NCBI GenBank assembly: GCA_958435945.1 | Contig: CAUBIC010000010.1 | Location: 1-64,000, forward strand | Length of the DNA: 64,000 nt | Direction: 5' to 3' | Source of the DNA: an uncultured Collinsella sp. | GTDB lineage: Bacteria > Actinomycetota > Coriobacteriia > Coriobacteriales > Coriobacteriaceae | Part shown: in pieces, positions 25,411 to 34,353 of the stretch | Numbering within the stretch: the stretch's first letter is position 1 | Layout: every line of letters starts with the position of its first letter | The notes under the pieces: generated by a model | What the model saw: the letters and a program-made list of their open reading frames with translations, nothing else | Databases searched by the model: none | Told to the model about the DNA's origin: nothing | Position numbers and translations under genes: made by a program

Positions 25411-26268
25411 CTACTCCTCGTCGTCCTCGGCATCATCCTCGTCCTCAAGATGATCCAACAGGTAGCGAAGACCCTCGCTCACCTCGTTAGCGGGCACCTT
25501 GGCAACAAAGCGTGCATCCACGGCGGGCCTCATAATGACGCCCTCGCCCGAAGGCACGCGCATGCTCTCGAGCTCGTCCTCATCCGTACAGGCGATATCG
25601 CCGGCAGTCATACGCTGTCCGGTCAAAAGGAAGGTCAGACGGCAGGCGGCATCGATGGAAATCGAGGCAATGCGATCGAGGTAGCGCGAAACCATGATGG
25701 CACGGCGCAGGTCGTCATAGTTGCTGTCGTCGTCCATAAAATCGCCGGTGTCCATGCGGTTAAAGGTACGGAAGAACTTCTCGTACGCCGCATGTACCGG
25801 CTCATCCTCAACGGCCAGGTTGCAGATGATGGACATGTCGTTGGTGACGAGCGCGGACAGCGACGAGCCCAGCACCTGGTACACGGCCTCGGCCTCGGCC
25901 TCAACCGTGCCGACGAGCTCCTGAGGCAGCGAGATGTCGGCCTTGACCATGTGACGCGTGGCGCGGCAGATCTGGCGAACCTTATCGGTCATGCGCTGCA
26001 GGTTAAAGTCGACGTAGATAATCGTCTGCAGCAAACGGAAGTCGGAGGCGACCGGCGACTGCGTAGCGATCAGGTTGTAGCACACGGCCTCCAAGTTGGC
26101 GCAGCGAGCATCAATCGAAAGCGTGCGCTTCTTGGTCTTCGTGGCGAGCTTGCGGTCGTCGGTCACATAGGCCTTCACGGCGTCGTGAAGGGCAAGATCG
26201 ACGGCCTCGTAGATGCTCAACATCTCGTGACGGGCCTCGATGAGCTGACGGGAAAACAGTTTGCGCAT
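25411..26268 (-). CDS. phoU: Phosphate regulator PhoU
   Basis: A 285-residue PhoU, made of two three-helix bundles with metal-binding acidic motifs, which couples Pst transport to phosphate signalling. RLLQTIIYVDFNLQRMTDKVRQI (quoted in part: VDFNLQRMTDKV) and SRYLDRIASISIDAA are the paired conserved segments. It is longer than typical PhoU (about 220-235 residues): roughly the last 60 residues form an extension that includes MRPAVDARFVAKVPANEVSEG and a strongly acidic tail. TTGGAG precedes the ATG. It lies 92 bp after pstB. No phoR/phoB pair is in the window. Confidence 0.92.
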   Translation of the reverse strand: MRKLFSRQLIEARHEMLSIYEAVDLALHDAVKAYVTDDRKLATKTKKRTLSIDARCANLEAVCYNLIATQSPVASDFRLLQTIIYVDFNLQRMTDKVRQICRATRHMVKADISLPQELVGTVEAEAEAVYQVLGSSLSALVTNDMSIICNLAVEDEPVHAAYEKFFRTFNRMDTGDFMDDDSNYDDLRRAIMVSRYLDRIASISIDAACRLTFLLTGQRMTAGDIACTDEDELESMRVPSGEGVIMRPAVDARFVAKVPANEVSEGLRYLLDHLEDEDDAEDDEE

Positions 26269-26360
26269 GGTTCACTCCAATCAGTTGGGTGCGGTCATGC
26301 CGCCCGCACAGTGAATACGCACCGGACCAGGTCCGATCGGCTTGGGACTAGTCGCACCGA

Positions 26361-27164
26361 TCAGCCAAAGCGGCCGGTGATATAGTCTTCCGTCCGCGAA
26401 TCCACCGGGCTGGTGAAGATCGCGTCGGTTTGACCATACTCGATGAGCGTGGCGGGCTCACCGGCAACTTCCTGCAAGAAAAATGCGGTGTAGTCGCTAA
26501 TGCGAGCGGCCTGCTGCATAGAATGCGTGACGATGATGATCGTCATCTCGGGCGCCAGCTCGGCCATCAGATCCTCGACCTTAGATACGGACGTGGGGTC
26601 GATGGCGGAGCAGGGCTCGTCCATCAGAAGGACATCGGGCTGCACCGCAAGCACACGCGCGATGCACAGACGCTGCTGTTGACCGCCCGAGAGCGCCAAA
26701 CCATCCTTGTTGAGCTGATTGGATACCTCTTTCCAGAGGTTGGCGCGCTTGAGCGATTCTTCCACGATGTCGTCGAGGTCGCTTTTGCTAGTCACGCCCT
26801 GCAGACGAGGGCCAAAAGCGACATTCTCGTAGATGGATTTGGGAAACGGGTTGGGCTGCTGAAAAATCATGCCCACGCGGCGACGAAGGTCGACCGGGTC
26901 GACGCCCTCGGCATAGATATCGTTGCCGTCGAGTGTCATGGTGCCCTCGACGCGAGTACCCTCGATAAGGTCGTTCATACGGTTGATGCAGCGCAAAAAC
27001 GTCGATTTACCACAGCCCGAAGGACCGATAAACGAGGTGATGGCGTTTTTGGCGATGTTGAGGTCGAGCCCCGTCAGCGCATGAAAGTCACCGTACCAAA
27101 AGTTGAAATCCTTGGCTGTGATGGCCGCTTGCTCCGGCGTGGGAGCGGACTGATAGACGGACAT
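26361..27164 (-). CDS. pstB: Phosphate ABC transporter ATP-binding protein
   Basis: A 267-residue ATPase that powers high-affinity phosphate import. Walker A is GPSGCGKST, the Q-loop lies in GMIFQQPNPFPKSIYENV (a PstB hallmark), the ABC signature is LSGGQQQRLCIARVLAVQP and Walker B is VLLMDEPCSAIDP. AAGGAG precedes the ATG. It follows pstA by 12 bp, in the order pstS-pstC-pstA-pstB-phoU. Sequence and length are fully typical. Confidence 0.96.
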   Translation of the reverse strand: MSVYQSAPTPEQAAITAKDFNFWYGDFHALTGLDLNIAKNAITSFIGPSGCGKSTFLRCINRMNDLIEGTRVEGTMTLDGNDIYAEGVDPVDLRRRVGMIFQQPNPFPKSIYENVAFGPRLQGVTSKSDLDDIVEESLKRANLWKEVSNQLNKDGLALSGGQQQRLCIARVLAVQPDVLLMDEPCSAIDPTSVSKVEDLMAELAPEMTIIIVTHSMQQAARISDYTAFFLQEVAGEPATLIEYGQTDAIFTSPVDSRTEDYITGRFG

Positions 27165-27176
27165 GGGACTCCTTAA

Positions 27177-28082
27177 CTAGCGGCGCTTGCGCGACAGATA
27201 ACGCGCAAACAGGTTGAAGGCCAGAATAATCGCCATCAGCAAAAGCGCAGTGCCGTAGGCTGCGTTCATGTTGATGCCGTCGTTGGCAAGCAAATAGAGG
27301 TGAACGGTCATGGGACGACCGGAATCGAGCGGCGAGATCGGCAGATTGATGGCCTGACCCATGGTGTAGAGCACCACCGCGGTCTCGCCGATGGCGCGAC
27401 CGATGGCAAGGACGATGCCGGTGGCAATGCGGCCAAAGGCAGAAGGAAGCACGATCTTGGAGACGACCTGCCACTTGGTGGCGCCCAGGCCATATGCGCC
27501 CCAACGGATATAGCGCGGAACGGCGCGAATTGCCTCCTCGGTGGTGCGCATGACGATGGGCAGCATCAGAAGCGCCAGCGCCAGAGCGGCCGAAACCATC
27601 GAAAGGCCCAGGCCCATGGCCTCAACAAACAAGGCGTAACCAAAGAGGCCCATAACGATGGAAGGCACCGAGGCCAGGGCATCGGCAGCATAGCGAATGA
27701 TGTCGACGACCTTGCCCTGCTTGGCGTATTCGGCCAGATAGACCGCAGCCAAGACGGCAACCGGCGTGCAGATGAGCATGGCGAGCGCCGTCACGTAGAT
27801 GGTCGAGACGATCGTGGGCCAGATGCCACCCTCGGCGTTTACGCCCTGCGGCCAGCCGAAGATAAAGTCGAGCGAGATATGCGGAAGACCGTTGATGACC
27901 ACGTAGGCGATGATGGCAAGCAACACCAGGGTGGTGATATAGGCCGCGGCGCGAAACACGCCGAGCATAATCTTGTTGGACAGGTCCTTGTTGATGCGGC
28001 CCTTCTTGCCATGGGAAAGGGCACGCTTGATGAGCTCGCGCGACGATGTCGTATCGACCGTCGTGTCAACGGAATCGGACAT
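27177..28082 (-). CDS. pstA: Phosphate ABC transporter permease PstA
   Basis: A 301-residue inner-membrane permease with about six helices after a 40-residue cytoplasmic N-terminus. The permease (EAA-type) loop reads AIRAVPRYIRWGAYGLGATKWQVV, quoted in part as RYIRWGAYGLGATKW, and RAIGETAVVLYTMG follows. It works with PstC and PstB to pass phosphate delivered by PstS. It starts 3 bp after the pstC stop, so the two are probably translationally coupled. Confidence 0.95.
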   Translation of the reverse strand: MSDSVDTTVDTTSSRELIKRALSHGKKGRINKDLSNKIMLGVFRAAAYITTLVLLAIIAYVVINGLPHISLDFIFGWPQGVNAEGGIWPTIVSTIYVTALAMLICTPVAVLAAVYLAEYAKQGKVVDIIRYAADALASVPSIVMGLFGYALFVEAMGLGLSMVSAALALALLMLPIVMRTTEEAIRAVPRYIRWGAYGLGATKWQVVSKIVLPSAFGRIATGIVLAIGRAIGETAVVLYTMGQAINLPISPLDSGRPMTVHLYLLANDGINMNAAYGTALLLMAIILAFNLFARYLSRKRR

Positions 28083-28085
28083 AGC

Positions 28086-29018
28086 CTACCCCCTCTTCTT
28101 TGAAATCAGGCGAACGATACCCACCAGTGCAGCTGAGATGATAAACAGGACCACGCCCATGCCAAACAGAGCCGAGCGATGCAGGCCCGAGGAATAGCTC
28201 ATGTCGAGTGCGATCTGGCTCGTGAGCGTCGAGATGGGGCTCGAGATGCTATCTGGAATGACCGGGGCGTTGCCCACGACCATCAGCACGGCCATGGTCT
28301 CACCGATGGCACGCCCCATACCCAAGACAATTGCATCGACAATGCCCAGCTTGGCTGCAGGCAGCACGACCTTGTAGATGGTCTGCCACTTGGTGGCACC
28401 CATGGCATAGGACGCCTCGCGAATGCCCATGGGGATGGAATTGAGGGCATCGATCGTGAGCGTGGTAATGGTGGGAACGATCATGATGGCAAGCACAAAC
28501 CACGCCGTCAGCGCGCCAAAGCCAAGACCGCCGGTCAGCTGCGCGATAAACGGGCGGATGATGACCATGCCAAAGAAGCCGTAGATGATGGAGGGGATGC
28601 CCGCCAGCAGGTCGACGGCGGGGCTGATGAGCCTGCGCACGCGCTTGCTGGCGATCTCGACCAGATATACAGCCGTGCCCACACCCAGGGGCACGCCCAT
28701 GGCGAGCGCACCGACCGTCACCAGACCAGAGCCCGCCAGCAGCGACATGATGCCGTAGTGGCCCTCGGATGGCGCCCACGTAAAGCTAAAGAAGTCCGCC
28801 AGGCCGATGTCGGTAAAGACGGGCAGCGCCGAGTACGTGGTAAAGACAAAGATCAGGATAACGGTGACGACCGCCAAGAACGCGCAGGCAAAGAAGATCC
28901 ACTGCAGCGCCTTCTCCTTGAGATAGGTGCTACGCGACACCAACGCCAACTCACGCTTTTTGGGCGTCTGAGCCTCCTGCTCAATCTGGGGGGTTTCCTG
29001 TGCTTCCACGCTACTCAC
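28086..29018 (-). CDS. pstC: Phosphate ABC transporter permease PstC
   Basis: A 310-residue permease partner of PstA with about six helices from residue 38. The coupling loop reads REASYAMGATKWQTIYKVV, and GRAIGETMAVLMVVGN follows. Translation appears to start at GTG 29018, which overlaps the pstS stop codon (GTGA), with GAAAGGGG just ahead. The next possible GTG is three codons later. The overlap indicates coupled expression of binding protein and permease. Confidence 0.94.
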   Translation of the reverse strand: MSSVEAQETPQIEQEAQTPKKRELALVSRSTYLKEKALQWIFFACAFLAVVTVILIFVFTTYSALPVFTDIGLADFFSFTWAPSEGHYGIMSLLAGSGLVTVGALAMGVPLGVGTAVYLVEIASKRVRRLISPAVDLLAGIPSIIYGFFGMVIIRPFIAQLTGGLGFGALTAWFVLAIMIVPTITTLTIDALNSIPMGIREASYAMGATKWQTIYKVVLPAAKLGIVDAIVLGMGRAIGETMAVLMVVGNAPVIPDSISSPISTLTSQIALDMSYSSGLHRSALFGMGVVLFIISAALVGIVRLISKKRG

Positions 29019-29847
29019 TCCCCTTTCCGTCGTTGGTGACGGGAATAAAGCCCGCCTCGCGAATCTGCTTGTCCATCTTCTCGGACGTCACATAGTCAAT
29101 GTAGTCCTGCGCCTGATGCGAAGGCGTACCCTTCACAAAGAAGTAAAGGTCGCGCGAGATGGGATAGCCGCCACTTGCGACCGTCTTCTCGGATGCCTCG
29201 ACATGGTTGACCGAAACGGCCTTAACCGAGGTCGTGGCGTTGAGGCTCTCGACAAAACCCAGCGAGATGTAGCCAATGGCGCCATGCGAGCGGGACACGA
29301 CGTCGCGCACTTGGCCCGTACCCGAAAGAACGGCCGAGCGGCGATCGAACGGCGTGCCGTCCATCACGATGGTACGGAAGGCCTCGCGCGTACCGGACGC
29401 CTCATCGCGGTTGATAACCTGAATCTTCAGGTCCTCTCCGCCGACTTCCTTCCAGTTGGTGATCTTGCCGGCGTAAATCTCGCGGAGCTGCTCGGTCGAG
29501 AGATTGTCGACCGGGTTGTCGTCGTTCACGATGACTGCGATGCCGTCGTGCGCGATTACGATCGGGGTCAGGCCAAGGTCTTGTTCGTCGGCATTGAGGC
29601 CACGAGACGAGCTGGCGATGTCGGCCGTGCCGTTGCTGACGGCCTCGATACCCGCAGAGGAGCCAAGGCCGGAGACGAGCACATCGGTGCCGGCCTCTTC
29701 CTTAAAGCCCTCGGCTGCGATCTCGGCAATGGGAAGGCACGTGGTCGAGCCGGCCACGGTAATAGAAGATGTGGAAGATCCCGAGGAGCAAGCACACAGC
29801 GTGAGCGTAAGCACTGCAGCACTCAGGACCGATGCGATCTTTCTCAT
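29011..29847 (-). CDS. pstS: Phosphate-binding lipoprotein PstS
   Basis: A 278-residue solute-binding lipoprotein. The signal peptide MRKIASVLSAAVLTLTLCAC has a lipobox LCAC with the likely lipidated Cys20. Phosphate-binding segments include ITVAGSTTCLPIAE, SSRGLNADE and NRDEASGTREAF. The start at 29847 overlaps the stop codon of pgeF (ATGA), and an upstream open frame belongs to pgeF read in another frame. This places pstS directly behind pgeF in one coupled unit. No Pho box can be asserted. Confidence 0.94.
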   Translation of the reverse strand: MRKIASVLSAAVLTLTLCACSSGSSTSSITVAGSTTCLPIAEIAAEGFKEEAGTDVLVSGLGSSAGIEAVSNGTADIASSSRGLNADEQDLGLTPIVIAHDGIAVIVNDDNPVDNLSTEQLREIYAGKITNWKEVGGEDLKIQVINRDEASGTREAFRTIVMDGTPFDRRSAVLSGTGQVRDVVSRSHGAIGYISLGFVESLNATTSVKAVSVNHVEASEKTVASGGYPISRDLYFFVKGTPSHQAQDYIDYVTSEKMDKQIREAGFIPVTNDGKGSE

Positions 29848-30644
29848 AGCATCACGCCGATCGCAGCATGGCGCCCACAGGTGCCGCCCTCGTTGCGGTA
29901 GGAATAAAAGCGGTCGTTCTGACGAACGGTGGAAAGCTTGGTGTCCACAATGCTGCTCGCCTCGACGCCGGCGTCCATCAGCGCCTCGCGAATGGCGGCG
30001 GAAAGATCGAGCATACGAGAAGCAGAGGCATCGATGCACGCGAACTCGGCGGCAAAGCGATCCATAAGTTCTTGGGACACCTCGTACTCGTCGCCCAGGA
30101 TATGGGGCCCAATGTAGGCAGAGATGTCGTCCGGCTTGCAGCCAGCCGCCTCGCAGAGCGCTTGGCACGCCTTGGCGGAAATGCGCGCAATCGTGCCCTT
30201 CCAGCCAGAGTGCACCACGGCAAAGCCGCCGGGAGCCACCAGCACCACGGGAACGCAATCGGCAAAGCAGAGCATCACGGGTACCTCACGGGCCATGCAG
30301 ACGATGGCATCGCAGCCCTCGGCAATCTGCTCGCGAATGTTCTCGAGATCATCAGCACCGTTCGAGGTCACCGTCACGACATGGTCACCGTGTACTTGAT
30401 TGGGAACAAGCAGGTTGTGCTCGCACTCGGCGGCACCCAAGGCCTCGAGTGCGCGGCGACGATTTTCTTGAACGGCAAAGGGGTCATCGCCAACATGCGA
30501 GCCCAGATTGAGTGAGGAGTACGCATCTTCGGAAACACCGCCGGCGCGTTCGGTAAAAGCAAAGCGAACATCGTGCGTCGCGCCCTCTACCAACGTAACT
30601 CCATCATGGTCGACACGCGAAACGCTGTCCGCACGTGCTGCCAT
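29844..30644 (-). CDS. pgeF: PgeF/YfiH laccase-domain protein (peptidoglycan editing factor)
   Basis: A 266-residue multicopper oxidoreductase-like (DUF152) protein. Relatives act as peptidoglycan editing factors and as purine nucleoside phosphorylases/deaminases. The metal motifs are PNQVHGDHV, CFADCVPVVLV and VVHSGWKGT. The start at 30644 follows AGGAGG; the long upstream frame is unsupported. It lies after ftsZ and its terminator, the conserved ylmD position in Gram-positive division clusters, but its stop overlaps the start of pstS rather than leading into yggS. Confidence 0.92.
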   Translation of the reverse strand: MAARADSVSRVDHDGVTLVEGATHDVRFAFTERAGGVSEDAYSSLNLGSHVGDDPFAVQENRRRALEALGAAECEHNLLVPNQVHGDHVVTVTSNGADDLENIREQIAEGCDAIVCMAREVPVMLCFADCVPVVLVAPGGFAVVHSGWKGTIARISAKACQALCEAAGCKPDDISAYIGPHILGDEYEVSQELMDRFAAEFACIDASASRMLDLSAAIREALMDAGVEASSIVDTKLSTVRQNDRFYSYRNEGGTCGRHAAIGVML

Positions 30645-30809
30645 ACTAAAGCCTCCTAATAACACAAGTATCGCGGCGACGCCGCAGCAGTCCGTGCCAC
30701 ACGGCTGCCATACTTCATCAAAAGGATACCCGCAGCGGTAGGGGCTAAACGTAAGGGGAACGTAAGGAGATTGGAGGCTTTCGTTTACAAAGGCAAAACA
30801 CAACAAAAA

Positions 30810-30833
30810 GGGTGCGCCCAATCGGACGCACCC
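30810..30833 (-). terminator. Terminator of ftsZ
   Basis: GGGTGCGTCC pairs with GGGCGCACCC on the minus strand, followed by TTTTTG, 26 bp past the ftsZ stop. Confidence 0.9.
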
Positions 30834-30858
30834 CATACAGGTCGCTGAGAAAAACGAA

Positions 30859-32013
30859 CTAGAAGCTGCCGCGCTTGAGGAAGTCAGGAAGCTCAAACTG
30901 GTCGTTGCCAAAGTTGGGGAGCTCGGTACCACCGACGTTGCGAGTCGGGGCAGCCTGAGCCGGGCTCGTGGCAGGAGCGGTGCGCTGCGGCTCGGTAGAA
31001 GCAGCGGCCTTGCTCTGGGACTGCTGTGCAGCGAAGAGCTCGTCCTGACGGTTGACGTTGGAGTCGGAGAAGCCCGTAGCGATGACGGTAATACGCACCT
31101 GATCGCCCAGGGACTCGTCGACAACGGTACCGAAGATGATGTTGGCCTCGGGGTCGACGGCGTTGGCGACAACGTCGGCGGCGTCGCTGATCTCCTGAAT
31201 GCCCAGGTCCTTGGAACCGGCAATGGAAAGCAGGACGCGCGTAGCGCCATCGATGGAGCTCTCGAGCAGCGGGCTGGAAATAGCCTGCTGGGCAGCGTCG
31301 ACGGCACGGGTGTCCCCAGAAGCGGTACCGATACCCATCATGGCGGTACCGGCCTGCTTCATGATGGTCTTAACATCGGCGAAGTCCAGGTTGATGATAC
31401 CGGGGACGGTGATGAGGTCGGTGATGCCCTGGGTGCCCTGGGAAAGGACGCCATCGGCGATTGCGAAGGCCTCAAGCATGGTGGTCTTCTTCTCGGCGAT
31501 GTCGAGCAGCTTGTCGTTAGGGATAACGATCATGGTGTCGACGCAGTCGGAAAGCGTCTTAATGCCTTCTTCGGCGCTCTTCTTGCGCTTGCGGCCCTCA
31601 AACGTAAAGGGCTTGGTCACGACGGCGACGGTCAGCGCGCCGACCTCGTTCATCGCGATATCGGCAACGATGGGGGCAGCGCCGGTACCGGTGCCGCCGC
31701 CCTCGCCGCAGGTGATGAACACCATATCGGCGCCAGCGAGCGCCTCGGCGATGTCGTCGCGGGACTCATCGGCGGCCTTACGGCCGACCTCGGGGTTGGC
31801 GCCAGCGCCCAGGCCGCGGGTCAGGTCGGTGCCGATGTGCACCTTGATATCGGCATCAGAGATCGCGAGTGCCTGAGCATCGGTGTTGATGGCAACAAAC
31901 TCGACGCCGCGGATACCCTCTTCGATCATTCGATTGACCGCGTTGGTACCGCCGCCGCCGACGCCGACCACCTTAATGACGGCAAGGTAGTTGTTGATCT
32001 CTGTCTCGTGCAT
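30859..32013 (-). CDS. ftsZ: Cell division protein FtsZ
   Basis: A 384-residue tubulin homologue that forms the division ring. KVVGVGGGGTNAVNRM lies at the N-terminus, the tubulin signature is GEGGGTGTGAAP, and the T7 loop region NLDFADVKTIM is present. A disordered linker (about 318-370) leads to the C-terminal peptide ELPDFLKRGSF, the expected SepF docking tail. The start at 32013 follows GGAGGACC; ten more codons upstream are open but unsupported. It has its own upstream region of 198 bp after ftsQ. There is no ftsA between ftsQ and ftsZ. Confidence 0.97.
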   Translation of the reverse strand: MHETEINNYLAVIKVVGVGGGGTNAVNRMIEEGIRGVEFVAINTDAQALAISDADIKVHIGTDLTRGLGAGANPEVGRKAADESRDDIAEALAGADMVFITCGEGGGTGTGAAPIVADIAMNEVGALTVAVVTKPFTFEGRKRKKSAEEGIKTLSDCVDTMIVIPNDKLLDIAEKKTTMLEAFAIADGVLSQGTQGITDLITVPGIINLDFADVKTIMKQAGTAMMGIGTASGDTRAVDAAQQAISSPLLESSIDGATRVLLSIAGSKDLGIQEISDAADVVANAVDPEANIIFGTVVDESLGDQVRITVIATGFSDSNVNRQDELFAAQQSQSKAAASTEPQRTAPATSPAQAAPTRNVGGTELPNFGNDQFELPDFLKRGSF

Positions 32014-32069
32014 GTCGGTCCTCCGAACAAAGGTTATTGCCATAGCATGGGTTGACCCCTGCGCACATT

Positions 32070-32083
32070 AACCTTCAAGTTGA
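32070..32083. promoter_or_regulatory. 14-mer shared by the ftsZ and mraZ upstream regions
   Basis: AACCTTCAAGTTGA lies 57 bp before ftsZ and recurs exactly at 46597-46610 before mraZ. It contains a TTCAAGTTGAA-type near-palindrome. A regulatory role is only suggested. Confidence 0.25.
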
Positions 32084-32211
32084 AAGTAAATGCAAAGGTA
32101 AACCGTATTATGTTTGCACATTATGAACGTATCAGTCAAATAATTGACGGTGAAAACCAAACAAACCAGATAAACGGCGCGGTATGCCCCGTCAACAAAG
32201 GCCAGAAGACG

Positions 32212-33480
32212 CTACGAGGTCGGTGCGTTCCTAAACGTATAGTTGCCAGGAGATCGAACGTTGATATACGTCACGCCCTCCACCTGCGAAAGCAGCTTGG
32301 TAACGATACGCTCCTTTTTGGCAATGTCATCCGAATCTCCGAGCGACACCTCGATACCGTTATCGAGATTCGCCGAGATGGCCTCGACCGAGGGCGTGGA
32401 AATATCCTTGACCTGGCCCAGGAACTCGCTCGAGAATCCGCGGACGTAATCCAGGCCGGCCTTGACCGCCTTGGAATTTACCGCTTGCCCCGAAACCGGC
32501 GCGACATCGGCCGAGACATCGGTCAGCAGCACGGCTCCGTAATGTTTGGCGAGCGCCAGGGCGGCATCGATGCCGTTTAGGGTGTTGGCACCCTCCCCCG
32601 TTGTGATGACATTGCCCTGGTCGTCAACATCGACCGAGGTAGACAGCGGTGCAATCCATGTGTCATCGTCCCCGATCGCCCATGCAAGATCGTCGGAGCT
32701 AATGTAGGCAATTGCGATAACCTTGCGTTCCGTCGGCGTGATGATGAGCGTATGGGGAAATTGACGCTGAACATCCACGCCCGAAACCCACGGATTTTGC
32801 TTGAGGCCCTCGGTGATCTGGTCGGGATTCACATTGAACAGCGACGTGTCCTCGGGCAGATCGATCAGCTGGATGGCATCGTGCTTGGTCACATGCTCGC
32901 TGCCCTGGATCTGAATATCGGTAGCGGCGAACAGGCCAGAGTTAATGACGACGACGGCAACGACTGCAAGCACTGCCAGAGCGGCAAGGATGCCGCCCGC
33001 GATTTTGCCCTTGCCCTTAACGGCAGAAGCGGCACCCGCCGCATGATTTGCCAGGGCGCCGATCGATGACAACGGATTAGAGCCCTTTTTGCCCGATTGC
33101 GGTTTTGCGGAGGCCGACACCGACGTCAGCATACGTGGCTTAGATGCACCCAGCGCGCGACCGGGACGCGTCACCTTTGCCCCCAACGAGGGCTTGGGCG
33201 ACGCTATGGGGCGAGAAGGTATGGCGCCCATCGCCGGTTTGGGCGTCACCGAGGGACGTGCCACCGGACGAGCAACATTTTTGGCCGCGGGGCGTCCGCC
33301 AAGCTGCGAACCGACAGTCGAACGTTTGGCAGGCCGCACGGACCCAGCAGGCTTAGAAGGCATAACGGACTTACGTTGAGGCTGAGACGGTGCGCCGGAA
33401 CGCCCTCCGGCGCGGCGGAAGGTTGGTTTCGATGCTCTAGAAGCCGAGGAATTTAACTTCCGGTCTGAGCTCGATGCCAT
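32212..33480 (-). CDS. ftsQ: Cell division protein FtsQ/DivIB
   Basis: A 422-residue divisome protein. The cytoplasmic N-terminus (about 1-160) is a very basic Ser/Pro/Ala/Lys/Arg-rich disordered region with repeated KPxxG-type words. One membrane helix follows (about 162-182, AGGILAALAVLAVVAVVVI). Then come a POTRA domain (TDIQIQGSEHVTKHDAIQL) and an extracellular beta domain. It is part of the FtsQLB complex regulating septal synthesis. The ATG at 33480 lies 44 bp inside the murB 3' end, showing tight packing in the cluster. Confidence 0.88.
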   Translation of the reverse strand: MASSSDRKLNSSASRASKPTFRRAGGRSGAPSQPQRKSVMPSKPAGSVRPAKRSTVGSQLGGRPAAKNVARPVARPSVTPKPAMGAIPSRPIASPKPSLGAKVTRPGRALGASKPRMLTSVSASAKPQSGKKGSNPLSSIGALANHAAGAASAVKGKGKIAGGILAALAVLAVVAVVVINSGLFAATDIQIQGSEHVTKHDAIQLIDLPEDTSLFNVNPDQITEGLKQNPWVSGVDVQRQFPHTLIITPTERKVIAIAYISSDDLAWAIGDDDTWIAPLSTSVDVDDQGNVITTGEGANTLNGIDAALALAKHYGAVLLTDVSADVAPVSGQAVNSKAVKAGLDYVRGFSSEFLGQVKDISTPSVEAISANLDNGIEVSLGDSDDIAKKERIVTKLLSQVEGVTYINVRSPGNYTFRNAPTS

Positions 33481-34348
33481 ACGCCTCCCTCACCTTTCCG
33501 TGCACATGTCTGATAACCGCGGCCACGTCATCGGCCGAGGCGGTTCCGTTATTAACGATAAAATTAGCGTGTACGGGCGAAACTTCCGCGCCGCCAACCG
33601 AAAAACCCTTTAATCCACAATCCTCGATAAGCTTGCCCACGCTCGCATCGGGCGGGTTGCGAAATACCGACCCGCAGGATGCACAGCCCATGGGCTGTGT
33701 GCGCTTACGCCGCGTCAGGTACCGCTCCATACGTTCACGGATATCGGCCTTGGGCGCAGGTTTGAGCTTGAGCACGCATTCCAGAATGATCTCGTTACGC
33801 GGCAGGCTGCATTCACGGTAGCCCCAAGCGATCTCCGAGCCCGCGTAATGCTTGATGCCGGAGCTCGGGTCAAACGTAACGACATCTTCGACCAGCGAGC
33901 CAATCCACTCGGTTCGCGTGCCGGCATTCATGGACACGGCGCCGCCAACGGAGCCGGGAATACCGACCGCAAACTCAAGGCCCGAAAGGCTGCGCGACAG
34001 CGCGTCGTTGACTAGGCGAGCGAATATTACGCCCGCACCGACCGTCAGCGTACAACCGTCTTCGGCGACAACCGTACGCTGGAACTCACGCCCCAACGAA
34101 ATGACGGCGCCGCGATAGCCTGCATCGGCAACAAGCAGATTAGATCCCTTGCCGATAATGACCCACGGCACCTGCTCACGATCGAGCACCGCCACGGCGC
34201 GACGCAAGGCATGATAGCTGTGACACGTCACAAAGAGGTCCGCCTTGCCGCCGATACGATAGCTCGTATGGCGCGCGAGGCGTTCATCCTCAATTACGTC
34301 CGTATCGATCATGCCCGAAAGCGCCATGACGGCGTTAAACAGACCCAT
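33437..34348 (-). CDS. murB: UDP-N-acetylenolpyruvoylglucosamine reductase
   Basis: A 303-residue FAD enzyme that reduces UDP-GlcNAc-enolpyruvate to UDP-MurNAc. The FAD-binding segment IIGKGSNLLVADAGYRG, GIPGSVGGAVSMNAG and the active-site segment MGCASCGSVFRNP are visible, and the substrate loop length fits the type II enzymes of Gram-positive bacteria. It follows murC by 5 bp, and its 3' end overlaps the ftsQ start. An alternative start at the Met at residue 8 or 13 is possible, because no strong ribosome-binding site marks the first ATG. Confidence 0.93.
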   Translation of the reverse strand: MGLFNAVMALSGMIDTDVIEDERLARHTSYRIGGKADLFVTCHSYHALRRAVAVLDREQVPWVIIGKGSNLLVADAGYRGAVISLGREFQRTVVAEDGCTLTVGAGVIFARLVNDALSRSLSGLEFAVGIPGSVGGAVSMNAGTRTEWIGSLVEDVVTFDPSSGIKHYAGSEIAWGYRECSLPRNEIILECVLKLKPAPKADIRERMERYLTRRKRTQPMGCASCGSVFRNPPDASVGKLIEDCGLKGFSVGGAEVSPVHANFIVNNGTASADDVAAVIRHVHGKVREAYGIELRPEVKFLGF

Positions 34349-34353
34349 GGGGT

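Noticed and set aside
29848..30258. N-terminal extension of PstS by about 137 codons
   Set aside because: It lies in the wrong frame of pgeF, and the ATG at 29847 gives a proper lipoprotein signal.
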